64,000 nucleotides of DNA, taken from positions 1 through 64,000 of the forward strand of contig JAFEEQ010000013.1 of the NCBI GenBank assembly GCA_018241025.1. The letters are read 5' to 3'. This DNA comes from Pseudomonadota bacterium. GTDB lineage: Bacteria; Pseudomonadota; Alphaproteobacteria; Micropepsales; Micropepsaceae. Shown in pieces: positions 7,414 to 15,191 of the stretch. Under the pieces are notes generated by a model. That model was not told the origin of the DNA. It saw nothing but the letters and a program-made list of their open reading frames with translations, and ran no database searches. The first letter of the stretch is position 1; each line of letters starts with the position of its first letter. Made by a program: the position numbers and the translations under genes.

Positions 7414-8625
7414 ATGGACTTAAGCTGGAGCGCGGAGGATGTCGCTTTTCGCGACGAGGTTCGCGCGTTTCTCGACAAGGAACTGACGCCCGATCTACGC
7501 CGCGCGGGGAAGTCGCTGACTTCGGTCTATGCCGATTACGACGTCACGATGAAGTGGCATCGCATTCTTTATGAGAAGGGCTGGGTGGCGCCGGCCTGGC
7601 CGAAGGACTATGGCGGCACGGGGTGGAGCGTCGTGCAGCGCTATATCTGGGCGAGCGAGACGGCGGAGGCCGGCGCGCCACCGCTGTCGCCGATGGGGCT
7701 CGGCATGTGCGGGCCGGTGCTGATCGGGCACGGTACGGCGGAGCAAAAGGCGCATTACCTGCCGCGCATGCTGTCGGGCGAGGATTTCTGGTGCCAGGGC
7801 TATTCCGAGCCGGGATCGGGCTCGGACCTTGCCTCGCTGCAGATGAGCGCGCGCGACGAAGGAGATCACTTCGTCTGCAACGGCCACAAGATATGGACGA
7901 CGCATGCGCATCTGGCGAACTGGATCTTCTGCCTGGTCAGGACGTCGAAGGAAAAGATCCCGCAGCTCGGCATCACCTTCCTGCTGATCGACATGACATC
8001 GCCGGGGGTGACGGTGAAGCCGATCGTGTTCGCGAGCGGCGAAGCGGTGCAGAACGAAGTCTTTTTCACCGATGTGAAGGTGCCGAAGGCGAATGCGGTC
8101 GGGAAAATCGGCGACGGCTGGACGGTGGCGAAATACCTGATGCTGTTCGAGCGCGGCGGCGGGACGAGCGCGCCGTCGCATCGCGTGCGGCTGAAGCGCA
8201 TCCGCGAGATCGCGCGCGCTGAAGGGATCGACGATCCGGAATTCCAGGCGAAGATCGCCGATGCGGCGATCCAGGTCGAGGCAATGGGCGCGGTCGAGCT
8301 TCGGACGATGTCGGCGCTGAGTTCCGGACAAGCGCCGGGACCGGAGTCGTCGATGCTGAAGATGGTCTCGACCGACCTGTCGCAGCGGCTGACCGAGCTG
8401 GCGCTGGAAGCGGTGGGCTACTACGCGGCGCCGTTCCAGCCGTTTGCGGTGTCGCCGGGCGGGCCGACGCCGGGCTTCCACCGCCTGCATAACCAGGAGC
8501 CGGTGGGGCCGGAATATTCCTGGCCGGTGACGGCGAAGTATCTCAACGACCGCGCCGGCTCGATCTATGCGGGGACGAACGAAGTGCAACGAAACATTCT
8601 CGCCAAGGCGGTGCTTGGGTTGTGA
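7414..8625 (+). CDS. Acyl-CoA dehydrogenase family protein
   Basis: The 403-residue flavoenzyme oxidises acyl-CoA at the alpha,beta position with FAD. It has the N-terminal helical domain (WPKDYGGTGWS), the middle beta domain with both signature stretches (QGYSEPGSGSDLASLQ and the K-I-W-T-T-H-A-H flavin-contact region near 155-160), and the C-terminal helical domain ending GSIYAGTNEVQRNILAKAVLGL, the FAD-contacting region. Chain-length specificity cannot be assigned. Its stop overlaps the following GTG start by 4 bp. Confidence 0.93.
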   Translation: MDLSWSAEDVAFRDEVRAFLDKELTPDLRRAGKSLTSVYADYDVTMKWHRILYEKGWVAPAWPKDYGGTGWSVVQRYIWASETAEAGAPPLSPMGLGMCGPVLIGHGTAEQKAHYLPRMLSGEDFWCQGYSEPGSGSDLASLQMSARDEGDHFVCNGHKIWTTHAHLANWIFCLVRTSKEKIPQLGITFLLIDMTSPGVTVKPIVFASGEAVQNEVFFTDVKVPKANAVGKIGDGWTVAKYLMLFERGGGTSAPSHRVRLKRIREIARAEGIDDPEFQAKIADAAIQVEAMGAVELRTMSALSSGQAPGPESSMLKMVSTDLSQRLTELALEAVGYYAAPFQPFAVSPGGPTPGFHRLHNQEPVGPEYSWPVTAKYLNDRAGSIYAGTNEVQRNILAKAVLGL

Positions 8626-8990
8626 GCAAGATCGTCGTGGCGGGCGCGCGGGCGAAGGCGGTCGATACGTTCCTCGAAGGACGGCCGGGCGCCGAGCCGT
8701 TCCGTATGAGCGCCAACGTCACGATGTACAAGGTGAAGGGCAAGATCTTCGCGATCCATTCGCGGGCCGGCGGCTATGTCGTGCTGAAGTGCGATCCGGT
8801 GCTGATCGATATGCTGAAGGCGAAGTATTCGGGCATCGGGCATAAGACGCATCTCGATCCGCGCTATTGGATCGCGGTGGAGACGGATACGGATGTGCCG
8901 GTGGCGGAGTTCCGGAAGCTGGCGGCGGGGTCGCATGCGCTGGCGCTGGATGGGGCGAAGCCGAAGAAGAAAGCCAAGAAGAATAACTAG
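8622..8990 (+). CDS. MmcQ/YjbR-like protein
   Basis: A 122-residue protein resembling the MmcQ/YjbR (CyaY-like fold) family, based on the length and the segments VYKVKGKIFAIHSR-like strand, VVLKCDPVLIDMLKAKYSGI, KTHLDPRYWIAV and a closing lysine-rich tail (KPKKKAKKNN). Family function is poorly defined; DNA binding has been proposed. It starts with GTG within the stop of the acyl-CoA dehydrogenase gene (GTGA), so translation is coupled. Confidence 0.75.
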   Translation: MSKIVVAGARAKAVDTFLEGRPGAEPFRMSANVTMYKVKGKIFAIHSRAGGYVVLKCDPVLIDMLKAKYSGIGHKTHLDPRYWIAVETDTDVPVAEFRKLAAGSHALALDGAKPKKKAKKNN

Positions 8991-8996
8991 CTCGCT

Positions 8997-9134
8997 TGTC
9001 ATGGCCCGCCACCCCGATCCGCGCGCGAGCGCGGTCGGAGTGTAAACTCCGAGCGGGCCATCCATGTGGTACGCTCTCCCCCTCGGCATTCGTGGCTGTG
9101 TCGCATGGATGGCCCGCTTTCGCGGGCCATGACA
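8997..9134. repeat. Intergenic nested palindromic repeat, type B
   Basis: A 138-bp element whose ends are a perfect 13-bp inverted repeat (TGTCATGGCCCGC at 8997-9009 against 9122-9134). A second perfect 14-bp inverted repeat lies inside (GCGGGCCATCCATG at 9053-9066 against 9104-9117). The same word thus occurs four times in alternating orientation, giving two alternative cruciform folds. It sits between the YjbR-like gene and the SDR and resembles type A in design but not in core sequence. Confidence 0.85.
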
Positions 9135-9169
9135 GTGTAGGTTTGGGGAAATACGGAGAAGGAAGCGTC

Positions 9170-9943
9170 ATGGACCTGCAACTCAAAGACAAGGTGATCT
9201 TCGTCGCGGGCGGGTCGCGGGGGATCGGGCTGGGGATCGTCGAGGCCTGCCTCAAGGAAGGTGCCAAGGTCGCGATGACTGCGCGCGGCGCCGAGGCGCT
9301 GCAGGCGGAGCATACGCGACTGGCCGGCATCTATGGCGCCGACCGCGTCTGGGCCAAGGCAGGCGATATGCGCGACAGCACGGTGATCGAGGATGCGCTC
9401 GATCATGTCGAGCTTGAGTTGGGGCCGGTCTGGGGCGCGGTGGCGAATGTCGGGCTCTACGACACGCCGCCGGGCATCGATGTGCCGGACGACAACTGGG
9501 ACGCGGCGCTGACGCAGAATCTCGACTCCGCCTACCGTCTCGCGCGCGCGGCACTGAAGCGGATGGCGGCGCGCAAGGAGGGCGCGTTCCTGTTCATCTC
9601 GTCGATCGCGGGGCTGGGCGCGCTCGGGACCTCGCTGACCTACGGCACCTCGAAGGCGGCAATGAACCATCTGTCGAAGGAGCTGGCGAAGCTGGTCGCG
9701 GCGAGCGGCGTGCGGGTGAACTCGATCGCGCCGGGCAACATCATCTTTCCGGGCGGCGACTGGGAGAAGCGTTCGACCGGCGAGCGGGCGGAGGCCTGGG
9801 CGCGCTGGATCAAACGCGAAGTGCCGATGCGGCGCTACGGCAAGCCGGAGGAGATCGGCGCGGCGGCGGCGTTCCTCTTGAGCCCGCAGGCGAGCTTCAT
9901 CACCGGCGCGGTGCTGCCGGTGGATGGCGGGCAAACGCGGTAG
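9170..9943 (+). CDS. Short-chain dehydrogenase/reductase (FabG-like)
   Basis: A 257-residue classical SDR. The cofactor loop is GGSRGIGLG (14-22), the catalytic serine lies in FISSIAG, the YGTSK motif supplies Tyr and Lys, and the C-terminus shows the usual FITGAVLPVDGGQTR. The usual NNAG is replaced by VANVG. I placed the start at the ATG at 9170, which has a strong GGAGAAGGAAG ribosome-binding site; the upstream in-frame sequence belongs to the type B repeat. The substrate is unknown. Confidence 0.9.
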   Translation: MDLQLKDKVIFVAGGSRGIGLGIVEACLKEGAKVAMTARGAEALQAEHTRLAGIYGADRVWAKAGDMRDSTVIEDALDHVELELGPVWGAVANVGLYDTPPGIDVPDDNWDAALTQNLDSAYRLARAALKRMAARKEGAFLFISSIAGLGALGTSLTYGTSKAAMNHLSKELAKLVAASGVRVNSIAPGNIIFPGGDWEKRSTGERAEAWARWIKREVPMRRYGKPEEIGAAAAFLLSPQASFITGAVLPVDGGQTR

Positions 9944-9961
9944 CGACCACCCTGCCCCCTT

Positions 9962-10097
9962 CCGTCATCCCCGGACTTGTTCCGGGGATCCATGATCGCG
10001 ATGTTGCACATCTGCGCTCGCCGCGCGTCGCCGCGCAAGCGCGGCGATTGCAGGCCCAAGCGATCTTGGATGGCCGGGACAAGCCCGGCCATGACGG
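9962..10097. repeat. Intergenic palindromic repeat, type A, copy 2
   Basis: 136 bp from CCGTCATCCCCGG to CGGCCATGACGG, filling the space between the convergent SDR and symporter genes and abutting the symporter stop. The left arm contains its own hairpin (CCCCGGACTTGTTCCGGGG) and so does the right arm (GGCCGGGACAAGCCCGGCC). Either may act as a terminator, although no T-run follows. Confidence 0.9.
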
Positions 10098-11318
10098 TTA
10101 TTCTCTTTGGATGGTTCGCCCGTTCCACGCATCGACCACCACACAGGCAACGGAGTTGCCGACAATGTTGGTGCCGCTGCGGCCCATGTCGAGCAAGTGG
10201 TCGACGGCGAGGACCAAGAGGAGACCCGCTTCCGGCAGGTTGAAGTAGGGCAGCGCGGCGGCGATCACTACGAGCGAGGCGCGCGGCACGCCGGCCATGC
10301 CCTTCGAGGTCACCATCATCAGGAGCAGCAGGGTGATCTGCTGGCCCAAGGTGAGATCGATGCCGTAGGCCTGGGCGATGAACAGCGTCGCGAAGGTGCA
10401 GTACATCATCGAGCCGTCGAGATTGAAGGAATAGCCGAGCGGCAGGACGAAGCTCACCACTTGGCGCGGCAGGCCGATGGTCTGGAGATTCTCGAGCAGC
10501 TTGGGATAGGCGGCTTCGGAGCTCGCGGTCGAGAAGGCGAGCAGGACCGGTTCGCGCACTGCGCCGATGAGATCGCGCACGCGACCACGGATCAACCCGG
10601 CGACGGCGAGCAGCAGCACCCAGAGCAGCGCGAGCGCGATGTAGAAACCGCCGACGAAGCGGGCATAGGTGACGAGGATGCCGGCGCCCTGTGTCGCGAT
10701 GGTGGAAGCGAGCGCTGCGAAAACGACGAGCGGCGCCAGCGTCATGACATAGCCGGTGATCTTGAGCATCACGGTCGCGATCTGCTCGACCAGGCTGAGG
10801 ATCGCGGGCGCGCGGTCTTCCGTGGCCGCGATGGCGGTGCCGACGAAGCAGGAGAAGACGACGATCTGGAGGATCTCGTTGTTCGCCATCGCCTCGACGA
10901 TCGAGCGCGGCACCAGATGCGTGACGAAGTCGGAGAGGTTGAGCGAGGCCGCGGCGGGCAGCGCCTCGCCGGCTGCCGCGGGCAGCGCGAGTCCGGTGCC
11001 GGGCTGGAAGAGATGGACGAGGATCAGTCCCAATGTGAGCGAGACGAGCGAAGCGAGGACGAACCAGGCGATGGCGCGCGCCCCTGCCCGGCCGATGGCG
11101 GCGGCGTCTTCCATATGGGCGATGCCGACGACGAGGGTCGAGAACACCAGCGGCGCGATGATCATCTTGATCAGGCGGAGGAAGATGGTGGTGACGAGAC
11201 CGAGGATGTCGGTCATGGATTTGATCTGGTCGGCCGTGAGCCAGGCGTGACCGGCGACGCCAGCGGCGATGCCGAGGATCATCGCGGCGACGAGAAGAAT
11301 GGCGAAGGTGCGGTTCAC
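10098..11318 (-). CDS. Dicarboxylate/amino acid:cation symporter (DctA/GltP family)
   Basis: A 406-residue transporter of the SDF family, which couples uptake of C4-dicarboxylates or acidic amino acids to Na+ or H+. Family marks are the N-terminal LRLIKMIIAPLVFSTLVVGI, the HP1 serine-rich loop FSTASSEAAYP, the TM7 unwound region YSFNLDGSMMYCT, HP2 (VTSKGMAGVPRA) and TM8 DHLLDMGRSGTNIVGNSVA. The start is GTG. Type A repeats flank the gene on both sides. DctA-like or GltP-like substrate choice cannot be settled from sequence. Confidence 0.92.
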   Translation of the reverse strand: MNRTFAILLVAAMILGIAAGVAGHAWLTADQIKSMTDILGLVTTIFLRLIKMIIAPLVFSTLVVGIAHMEDAAAIGRAGARAIAWFVLASLVSLTLGLILVHLFQPGTGLALPAAAGEALPAAASLNLSDFVTHLVPRSIVEAMANNEILQIVVFSCFVGTAIAATEDRAPAILSLVEQIATVMLKITGYVMTLAPLVVFAALASTIATQGAGILVTYARFVGGFYIALALLWVLLLAVAGLIRGRVRDLIGAVREPVLLAFSTASSEAAYPKLLENLQTIGLPRQVVSFVLPLGYSFNLDGSMMYCTFATLFIAQAYGIDLTLGQQITLLLLMMVTSKGMAGVPRASLVVIAAALPYFNLPEAGLLLVLAVDHLLDMGRSGTNIVGNSVACVVVDAWNGRTIQRE

Positions 11319-11378
11319 GTAGCGGGTCCCTGCTCTGTTCGGAGATTTGTAGTGGAAGTTCTCTCACTCCCCAAATAC

Positions 11379-11515
11379 CCGTCATGCCCGGCCTTGTGCC
11401 GGGGATCCATGATCTCGATGTTGCGGACGACACTCGCTGCGCGCCGCCGCGCAAGCGCGGCGAGTGCAGGCTTTGGGTGATCTTGGATCGCCGGGACAAG
11501 CCCGGCGATGACGGT
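11379..11515. repeat. Intergenic palindromic repeat, type A, copy 3
   Basis: 137 bp from CCGTCATGCCCGG to CGGCGATGACGG, in the same orientation as the other copies and sharing the GGGGATCCATGATCTCGATG block and the GATCTTGGAT block. It lies between the phosphotransferase stop and the symporter start, so the symporter gene is bracketed by copies 2 and 3. Confidence 0.9.
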
Positions 11516-11520
11516 AGAGC

Positions 11521-12588
11521 TTACAATATTTTCTTCAACGCCCGCGTGAACAGATTTACGGTGCTGGCGTGCAGAAAATCGCCGGTCTGTTTGGGCGCGC
11601 GGCCGGCGCAGGCTCTCGCATAAGTGCCTTCGAGGATCGCGCCGAGTTTGTAGCAGGCGAGGACCTCGTACCAGTCGGCATGCGAAACATCGCGGCCGGT
11701 CTTGTCGGCGTAGCGGGCAACGATCTCGGCGCGTGTGGGGAAGCCTTTCCACGGCATCACCGGGCCTTCGCTCGCGCCATCCTCCGGCCACATGCAGAGG
11801 AGCCAGCCGAGATCGACCAAGGGGTCGCCGAGCGTCGTCAGCTCCCAATCGACCATCGCGGTCATGCGGCCGGAGTGGCGGTCGAACAGCACGTTGCCGA
11901 AGTGATAGTCGCCGTGAAGGATTCCGGGCACGAAGCTCGGCGGGCGGTGCGCGCCGAGCCAGGCGCCGACCTCGTCGACGCCGGGAATGCCGGCGATGCC
12001 GGGCCAGCCTTCGAACTCGGCATAGGATTCGAGCTGCGAACGCCAGCGGCCGACCTGGCGCTGGAGAAAGTTGTCGAGCTTGCCGAGATTCGAGAGGCCC
12101 TTCGCTGCGTAATCGACTTTCGAGAGCGCGGCGATGGCGTCGACCATCTCGAAGCCCATCTGGCGGCGGATCGCGGGATCGTTCGCGTGGAGGGCGGGCA
12201 TCTCTTCGCGTGGGGTGAAGCCCTCGATGGGTTCCATCAGATAGAAAGCGGCGCCGAGCACGGCTTCATCGCCGCAAGCCGCGATGACGTCGGGATGCGG
12301 CACATCGGTGCCCTTGAGCGCGGTGAGGACGCGCGCTTCGCGGCGCATGGTCTCGTTGGAATTGGCGCGCAGATGCTTGGGCGGACGGCGCAGGACGAAG
12401 TCGCGGCCGGCGCGAGTGAATTTGAGCAGGATGTTCTGCGTGCCGCCTCCGAGGAGATGCGCGTTCTCGATGGGTCCGGGTGCGAGCCCCTGCCCGTCCA
12501 TCCATGTGGCGAGCGTGTCGAGCGAGAGGAAACTCTGCCAATCGGTATCGCCGCGCGGGACGACAGTTTTGGGAAGGTCTTCGGCCAT
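11521..12588 (-). CDS. Phosphotransferase-family protein (APH/ACAD10-like kinase fold)
   Basis: A 355-residue protein with the aminoglycoside-phosphotransferase/choline-kinase fold: glycine-rich nucleotide region LLGGGTQN, lysine/arginine strand FVLRRPP, catalytic loop HGDYHFGN (225-232) and metal-binding DWEL (247-250). The group resembles the kinase domain of ACAD10/11, which is often encoded near acyl-CoA dehydrogenases and SDRs, and this window has both nearby. It is therefore more likely to act in hydroxyacyl-CoA or lipid catabolism than in antibiotic resistance, which is inference. Confidence 0.85.
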   Translation of the reverse strand: MAEDLPKTVVPRGDTDWQSFLSLDTLATWMDGQGLAPGPIENAHLLGGGTQNILLKFTRAGRDFVLRRPPKHLRANSNETMRREARVLTALKGTDVPHPDVIAACGDEAVLGAAFYLMEPIEGFTPREEMPALHANDPAIRRQMGFEMVDAIAALSKVDYAAKGLSNLGKLDNFLQRQVGRWRSQLESYAEFEGWPGIAGIPGVDEVGAWLGAHRPPSFVPGILHGDYHFGNVLFDRHSGRMTAMVDWELTTLGDPLVDLGWLLCMWPEDGASEGPVMPWKGFPTRAEIVARYADKTGRDVSHADWYEVLACYKLGAILEGTYARACAGRAPKQTGDFLHASTVNLFTRALKKIL

Positions 12589-12675
12589 GGAGCGATGCTG
12601 GCAGGTTATGTTTCGGCGTCAACCTGCCGTCACGGCACGGTGGCAGAGGAAATTTCGCGGTGGCAGGATCGGCGG

Positions 12676-13470
12676 ATGGATATCGATGCGCTGCGCAAAG
12701 CCTATCGCGAGGATGGTGTTGTGCTGTTGCGCGGCGCGCTCGATGCGGCGGCGTTGGCCGATGCGCTGGCAGCGTATGCGTGGAGCCTTGCCAATCCTGG
12801 GCCAGCGGCGAGTCGCATCCGGCAGCATGGCGACGCGCTGTTCTATCAGGACCTCTACAATCCGGGCTGCAACGCGGCGTACAAGCCGATGCTGGAGCGC
12901 TCGCCCCTGACGAAGATCATCGCCGATGTCTGGCAGACGCCGGATGTGTGGTTCATGTACGAGCAGGTGTTCCTGAAGGAAGGCGGCGAGAGCCGGCGGA
13001 CGCCGTGGCATCAGGATTCGTCGTATCTGGCGGTCGATGGCGAGGACCTCGCGGTGGCGTGGATCACCTTCGATGCGGTGGCGGCTGAGGACTCGCTGGA
13101 GTTCGTGCGCGGATCGCATCGCGGCGTGCTCTACAACGGATCGAGCTTCGCGCTCGACGACGATACCGCGCCGCTGCATGCGGGCGATGCGCTGCCGCGC
13201 CTGCCGGATATCGAAGCAGAGCGAGCGCGCTACGACATCGTGTCGTTCGGCGTCGCGCCGGGCGATGTGGTGCTGTTTCACCCGAAGATGCTGCATGGCG
13301 GCGCGCCGACCCATCCGGGCGGACGGCGGCGGACGCTCACGCTGCGCTATTTCGGGCGCGATTGCCGGTACGACGCGCGACCAGGACCGGCGGGGCCGCG
13401 GCTGTCACCGGGGCACGGGCTGAAGCATGGCGACCTGCTGCGCGATCCGGGATTTTTGAAGCTGGCGTGA
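12676..13470 (+). CDS. Phytanoyl-CoA dioxygenase (PhyH)-family protein
   Basis: A 264-residue Fe(II)/2-oxoglutarate oxygenase of the PhyH family. The iron triad is readable: His112 and Asp114 in WHQDSSY and His207 in KMLHGGAP. An arginine-rich strand at 217-219 (GGRRRTLTLRYF) would bind 2-oxoglutarate. I chose the ATG at 12676 (MDIDALRKAYRED) because AGGAT lies about 7 bp upstream and the fold starts there. It is divergent from the kinase-like gene. The substrate is unknown. Confidence 0.85.
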   Translation: MDIDALRKAYREDGVVLLRGALDAAALADALAAYAWSLANPGPAASRIRQHGDALFYQDLYNPGCNAAYKPMLERSPLTKIIADVWQTPDVWFMYEQVFLKEGGESRRTPWHQDSSYLAVDGEDLAVAWITFDAVAAEDSLEFVRGSHRGVLYNGSSFALDDDTAPLHAGDALPRLPDIEAERARYDIVSFGVAPGDVVLFHPKMLHGGAPTHPGGRRRTLTLRYFGRDCRYDARPGPAGPRLSPGHGLKHGDLLRDPGFLKLA

Positions 13471-13499
13471 GTTGGACCTCCACGGCTGCACGCCTCCAC

Positions 13500-14528
13500 C
13501 TAACTGTCGACGCGCACCAAGCCGAGCCTGATCAGGCTTTGTGCCGTTGCCACCACCGACTCCTCGACGGGGCGCGGCTTCCAGCCGAGCAGGCGCTGCG
13601 CCTTCTCGCTGGTGGCGTCCATCTTCACGCCGAGCATCGGCGCCATCATCTTCATCGCAGGGTTGGTCAGCGCGAGCAGCCGGATCACCAGGTTCGGGAT
13701 CTCGCGCACCGGCACCTTGGCGGCCGCCTTGCCGAGCCGGGCACGCAGGATCCTCGCCACCTCGATCATCCAGAGGCTGTGACCCGAGATCGCCAGGAAG
13801 CGCTCGCCCGCCGCCGCCGGATCGGTCATGCAGCGCAGGTGGAGATCGGCGACGTCGCGCACGTCGACGAAGCCGGTGTTGATCTTCGGCAATCCCGGAC
13901 CGCCGTTCAGGAGGCTGAAGATCAGGCGGATCGAATGGGAGGTGTCGGCGCCGAGCACGGGCCCCAGCACGGCTACAGGATTGATCGCAGACAGCTCGAG
14001 GCCCTTGCCTTCGCGCGCGACGAAGTCCCAGGCCGCGCGTTCCGACAGGGTCTTCGACACCTGGTAGGGCTCGACCTTGCCGGTGAGGTCGGTCCAGTCG
14101 GTCTCGTTCCAGGGGCGCGTCTGCGGCTTGTGGCCCATGCCGATCGCACCGAAGGCCGAGGTCAGCACCACCCGCTTCACGCCAGCATCGCGCGCCGCGC
14201 GCAACACCCGCAGCTGGCCGTCGACCGCAGGACGCACCCAATCCTCGAGCTTCGTCTGCGATCCGGAAGGTGTCGGCGAAGCGCCATGCATCACATAGGT
14301 GCAGCCTCGCGCGGCTTCGGCCCATCCGGCATCGGCGCTCAGATCGGCTTTCACGAAAGCGAGTTGCTCCCCCGGTTCGGCGCCGCCCACTTTCAGCATC
14401 GCGCGCACTTCGCCTTCGCGTTCGAGGGAACGCACCGTGGTGCGCACGCGATAGCCCGCCTGCAGCAAACCGAGGATGCAGTACTGCGCGATGAAGCCCG
14501 TCCCACCCGTCACCAGAACCGTTTCCAT
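13500..14528 (-). CDS. NAD-dependent epimerase/dehydratase-type reductase (extended SDR)
   Basis: A 342-residue extended SDR of the dihydroflavonol-reductase-like group. It has the Rossmann loop VTGGTGFIAQY at the N-terminus, HGASPTPSG, a serine/threonine region VVLTSAFGAIGMG, the YQVSK catalytic Tyr-Lys pair, and a NPVAVLGPVLG segment. The ATG is at 14528. It is divergent from a TetR gene with two operator-like sites in the 69-bp gap, so the TetR protein probably represses it. The substrate is unknown. Confidence 0.88.
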   Translation of the reverse strand: METVLVTGGTGFIAQYCILGLLQAGYRVRTTVRSLEREGEVRAMLKVGGAEPGEQLAFVKADLSADAGWAEAARGCTYVMHGASPTPSGSQTKLEDWVRPAVDGQLRVLRAARDAGVKRVVLTSAFGAIGMGHKPQTRPWNETDWTDLTGKVEPYQVSKTLSERAAWDFVAREGKGLELSAINPVAVLGPVLGADTSHSIRLIFSLLNGGPGLPKINTGFVDVRDVADLHLRCMTDPAAAGERFLAISGHSLWMIEVARILRARLGKAAAKVPVREIPNLVIRLLALTNPAMKMMAPMLGVKMDATSEKAQRLLGWKPRPVEESVVATAQSLIRLGLVRVDS

Positions 14529-14545
14529 GCCGTCTCGCCTTGTTA

Positions 14546-14563
14546 AGTCTACGAGCGTATACT
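14546..14563. promoter_or_regulatory. TetR operator candidate, site 1
   Basis: An 18-bp near-palindrome AGTCTAC-N4-GTATACT (one mismatch between arms), in the gap between the divergent reductase and TetR genes. It repeats 33 bp downstream with both arms identical. Confidence 0.72.
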
Positions 14564-14578
14564 TCGCGCTGACACAGA

Positions 14579-14596
14579 AGTCTACAGGTGTATACT
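14579..14596. promoter_or_regulatory. TetR operator candidate, site 2
   Basis: Second copy of AGTCTAC-N4-GTATACT, ending one base before the TetR ATG. Only the 4-bp spacer differs from site 1. The start-to-start distance of 33 bp is about three helical turns, so two dimers could bind the same DNA face. Its position at the start codon predicts autorepression. Confidence 0.72.
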
Positions 14597-14597
14597 C

Positions 14598-15191
14598 ATG
14601 GCTAGACCCGTGCGCCCGGCCCATCGCCGCGACGCGACCGCCACGCGGGCCGCGATCCTCGCTTCCGCCGTGCGCGCCTTCTCGGCCCAGGGCTATGACG
14701 GCGCCGGGGTGCGCGAGATCGCGGCGGGGGCCGGCGTCACCGCGATGCTGGTGAACCGCTATTTCGGCTCGAAGGAAAAGCTGTTCGCCGAGGCCGTGGC
14801 GGCGACCATGGAGCGCCCGATCATCCTGAGCGATGCAAACCTGGGCGCGGCGGACCGGCCCAGAGCGATGGCGAAGGCCCTGGTCGCGATCACGACGCCG
14901 GGCGAGACGCCGCTGGACGGGCTTCAGATCCTGCTGAAATCCGCCGCGAGCAAGGCGGCGGCGCGCATCGCGCGGGTGGAGATCGACAAGCGAAACCAGA
15001 AGCGCCTGAGCAGCGCGCTGGACGGCGCCCATGCCAGCGAGCGCGCGGCAATCGTGTTCGCGCTGGTCGCTGGGCTCCAGTTCATGCGCCAGTCGCTCGA
15101 GCTTCCGGCACTGAAGTCCGTCAGCCCGAAAATCCTGGCCGAGCTGCTGGCGCCCTTGTTCGCGCAGCTGCTGGACGGCGATCAGCGGTAG
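14598..15191 (+). CDS. TetR/AcrR-family regulator
   Basis: A 197-residue regulator with an N-terminal HTH (about 15-65: IRE-like GVREIAAGAGVTAMLVNRYFGSKEKLFAEAV) and a TetR C-terminal domain with SKAAARIARVEIDKR and a Leu-rich end. The ATG at 14598 directly follows the second operator copy. Its 3' end overlaps the convergent phosphotransferase gene by 10 bp. The likely targets are itself and the divergent reductase. Confidence 0.9.
   Translation: MARPVRPAHRRDATATRAAILASAVRAFSAQGYDGAGVREIAAGAGVTAMLVNRYFGSKEKLFAEAVAATMERPIILSDANLGAADRPRAMAKALVAITTPGETPLDGLQILLKSAASKAAARIARVEIDKRNQKRLSSALDGAHASERAAIVFALVAGLQFMRQSLELPALKSVSPKILAELLAPLFAQLLDGDQR

Noticed and set aside
9835..11499. A 554-residue minus-strand ORF over the dicarboxylate symporter
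   Set aside because: It runs through two type A repeats and the symporter in a different frame; the symporter frame has the full family pattern.
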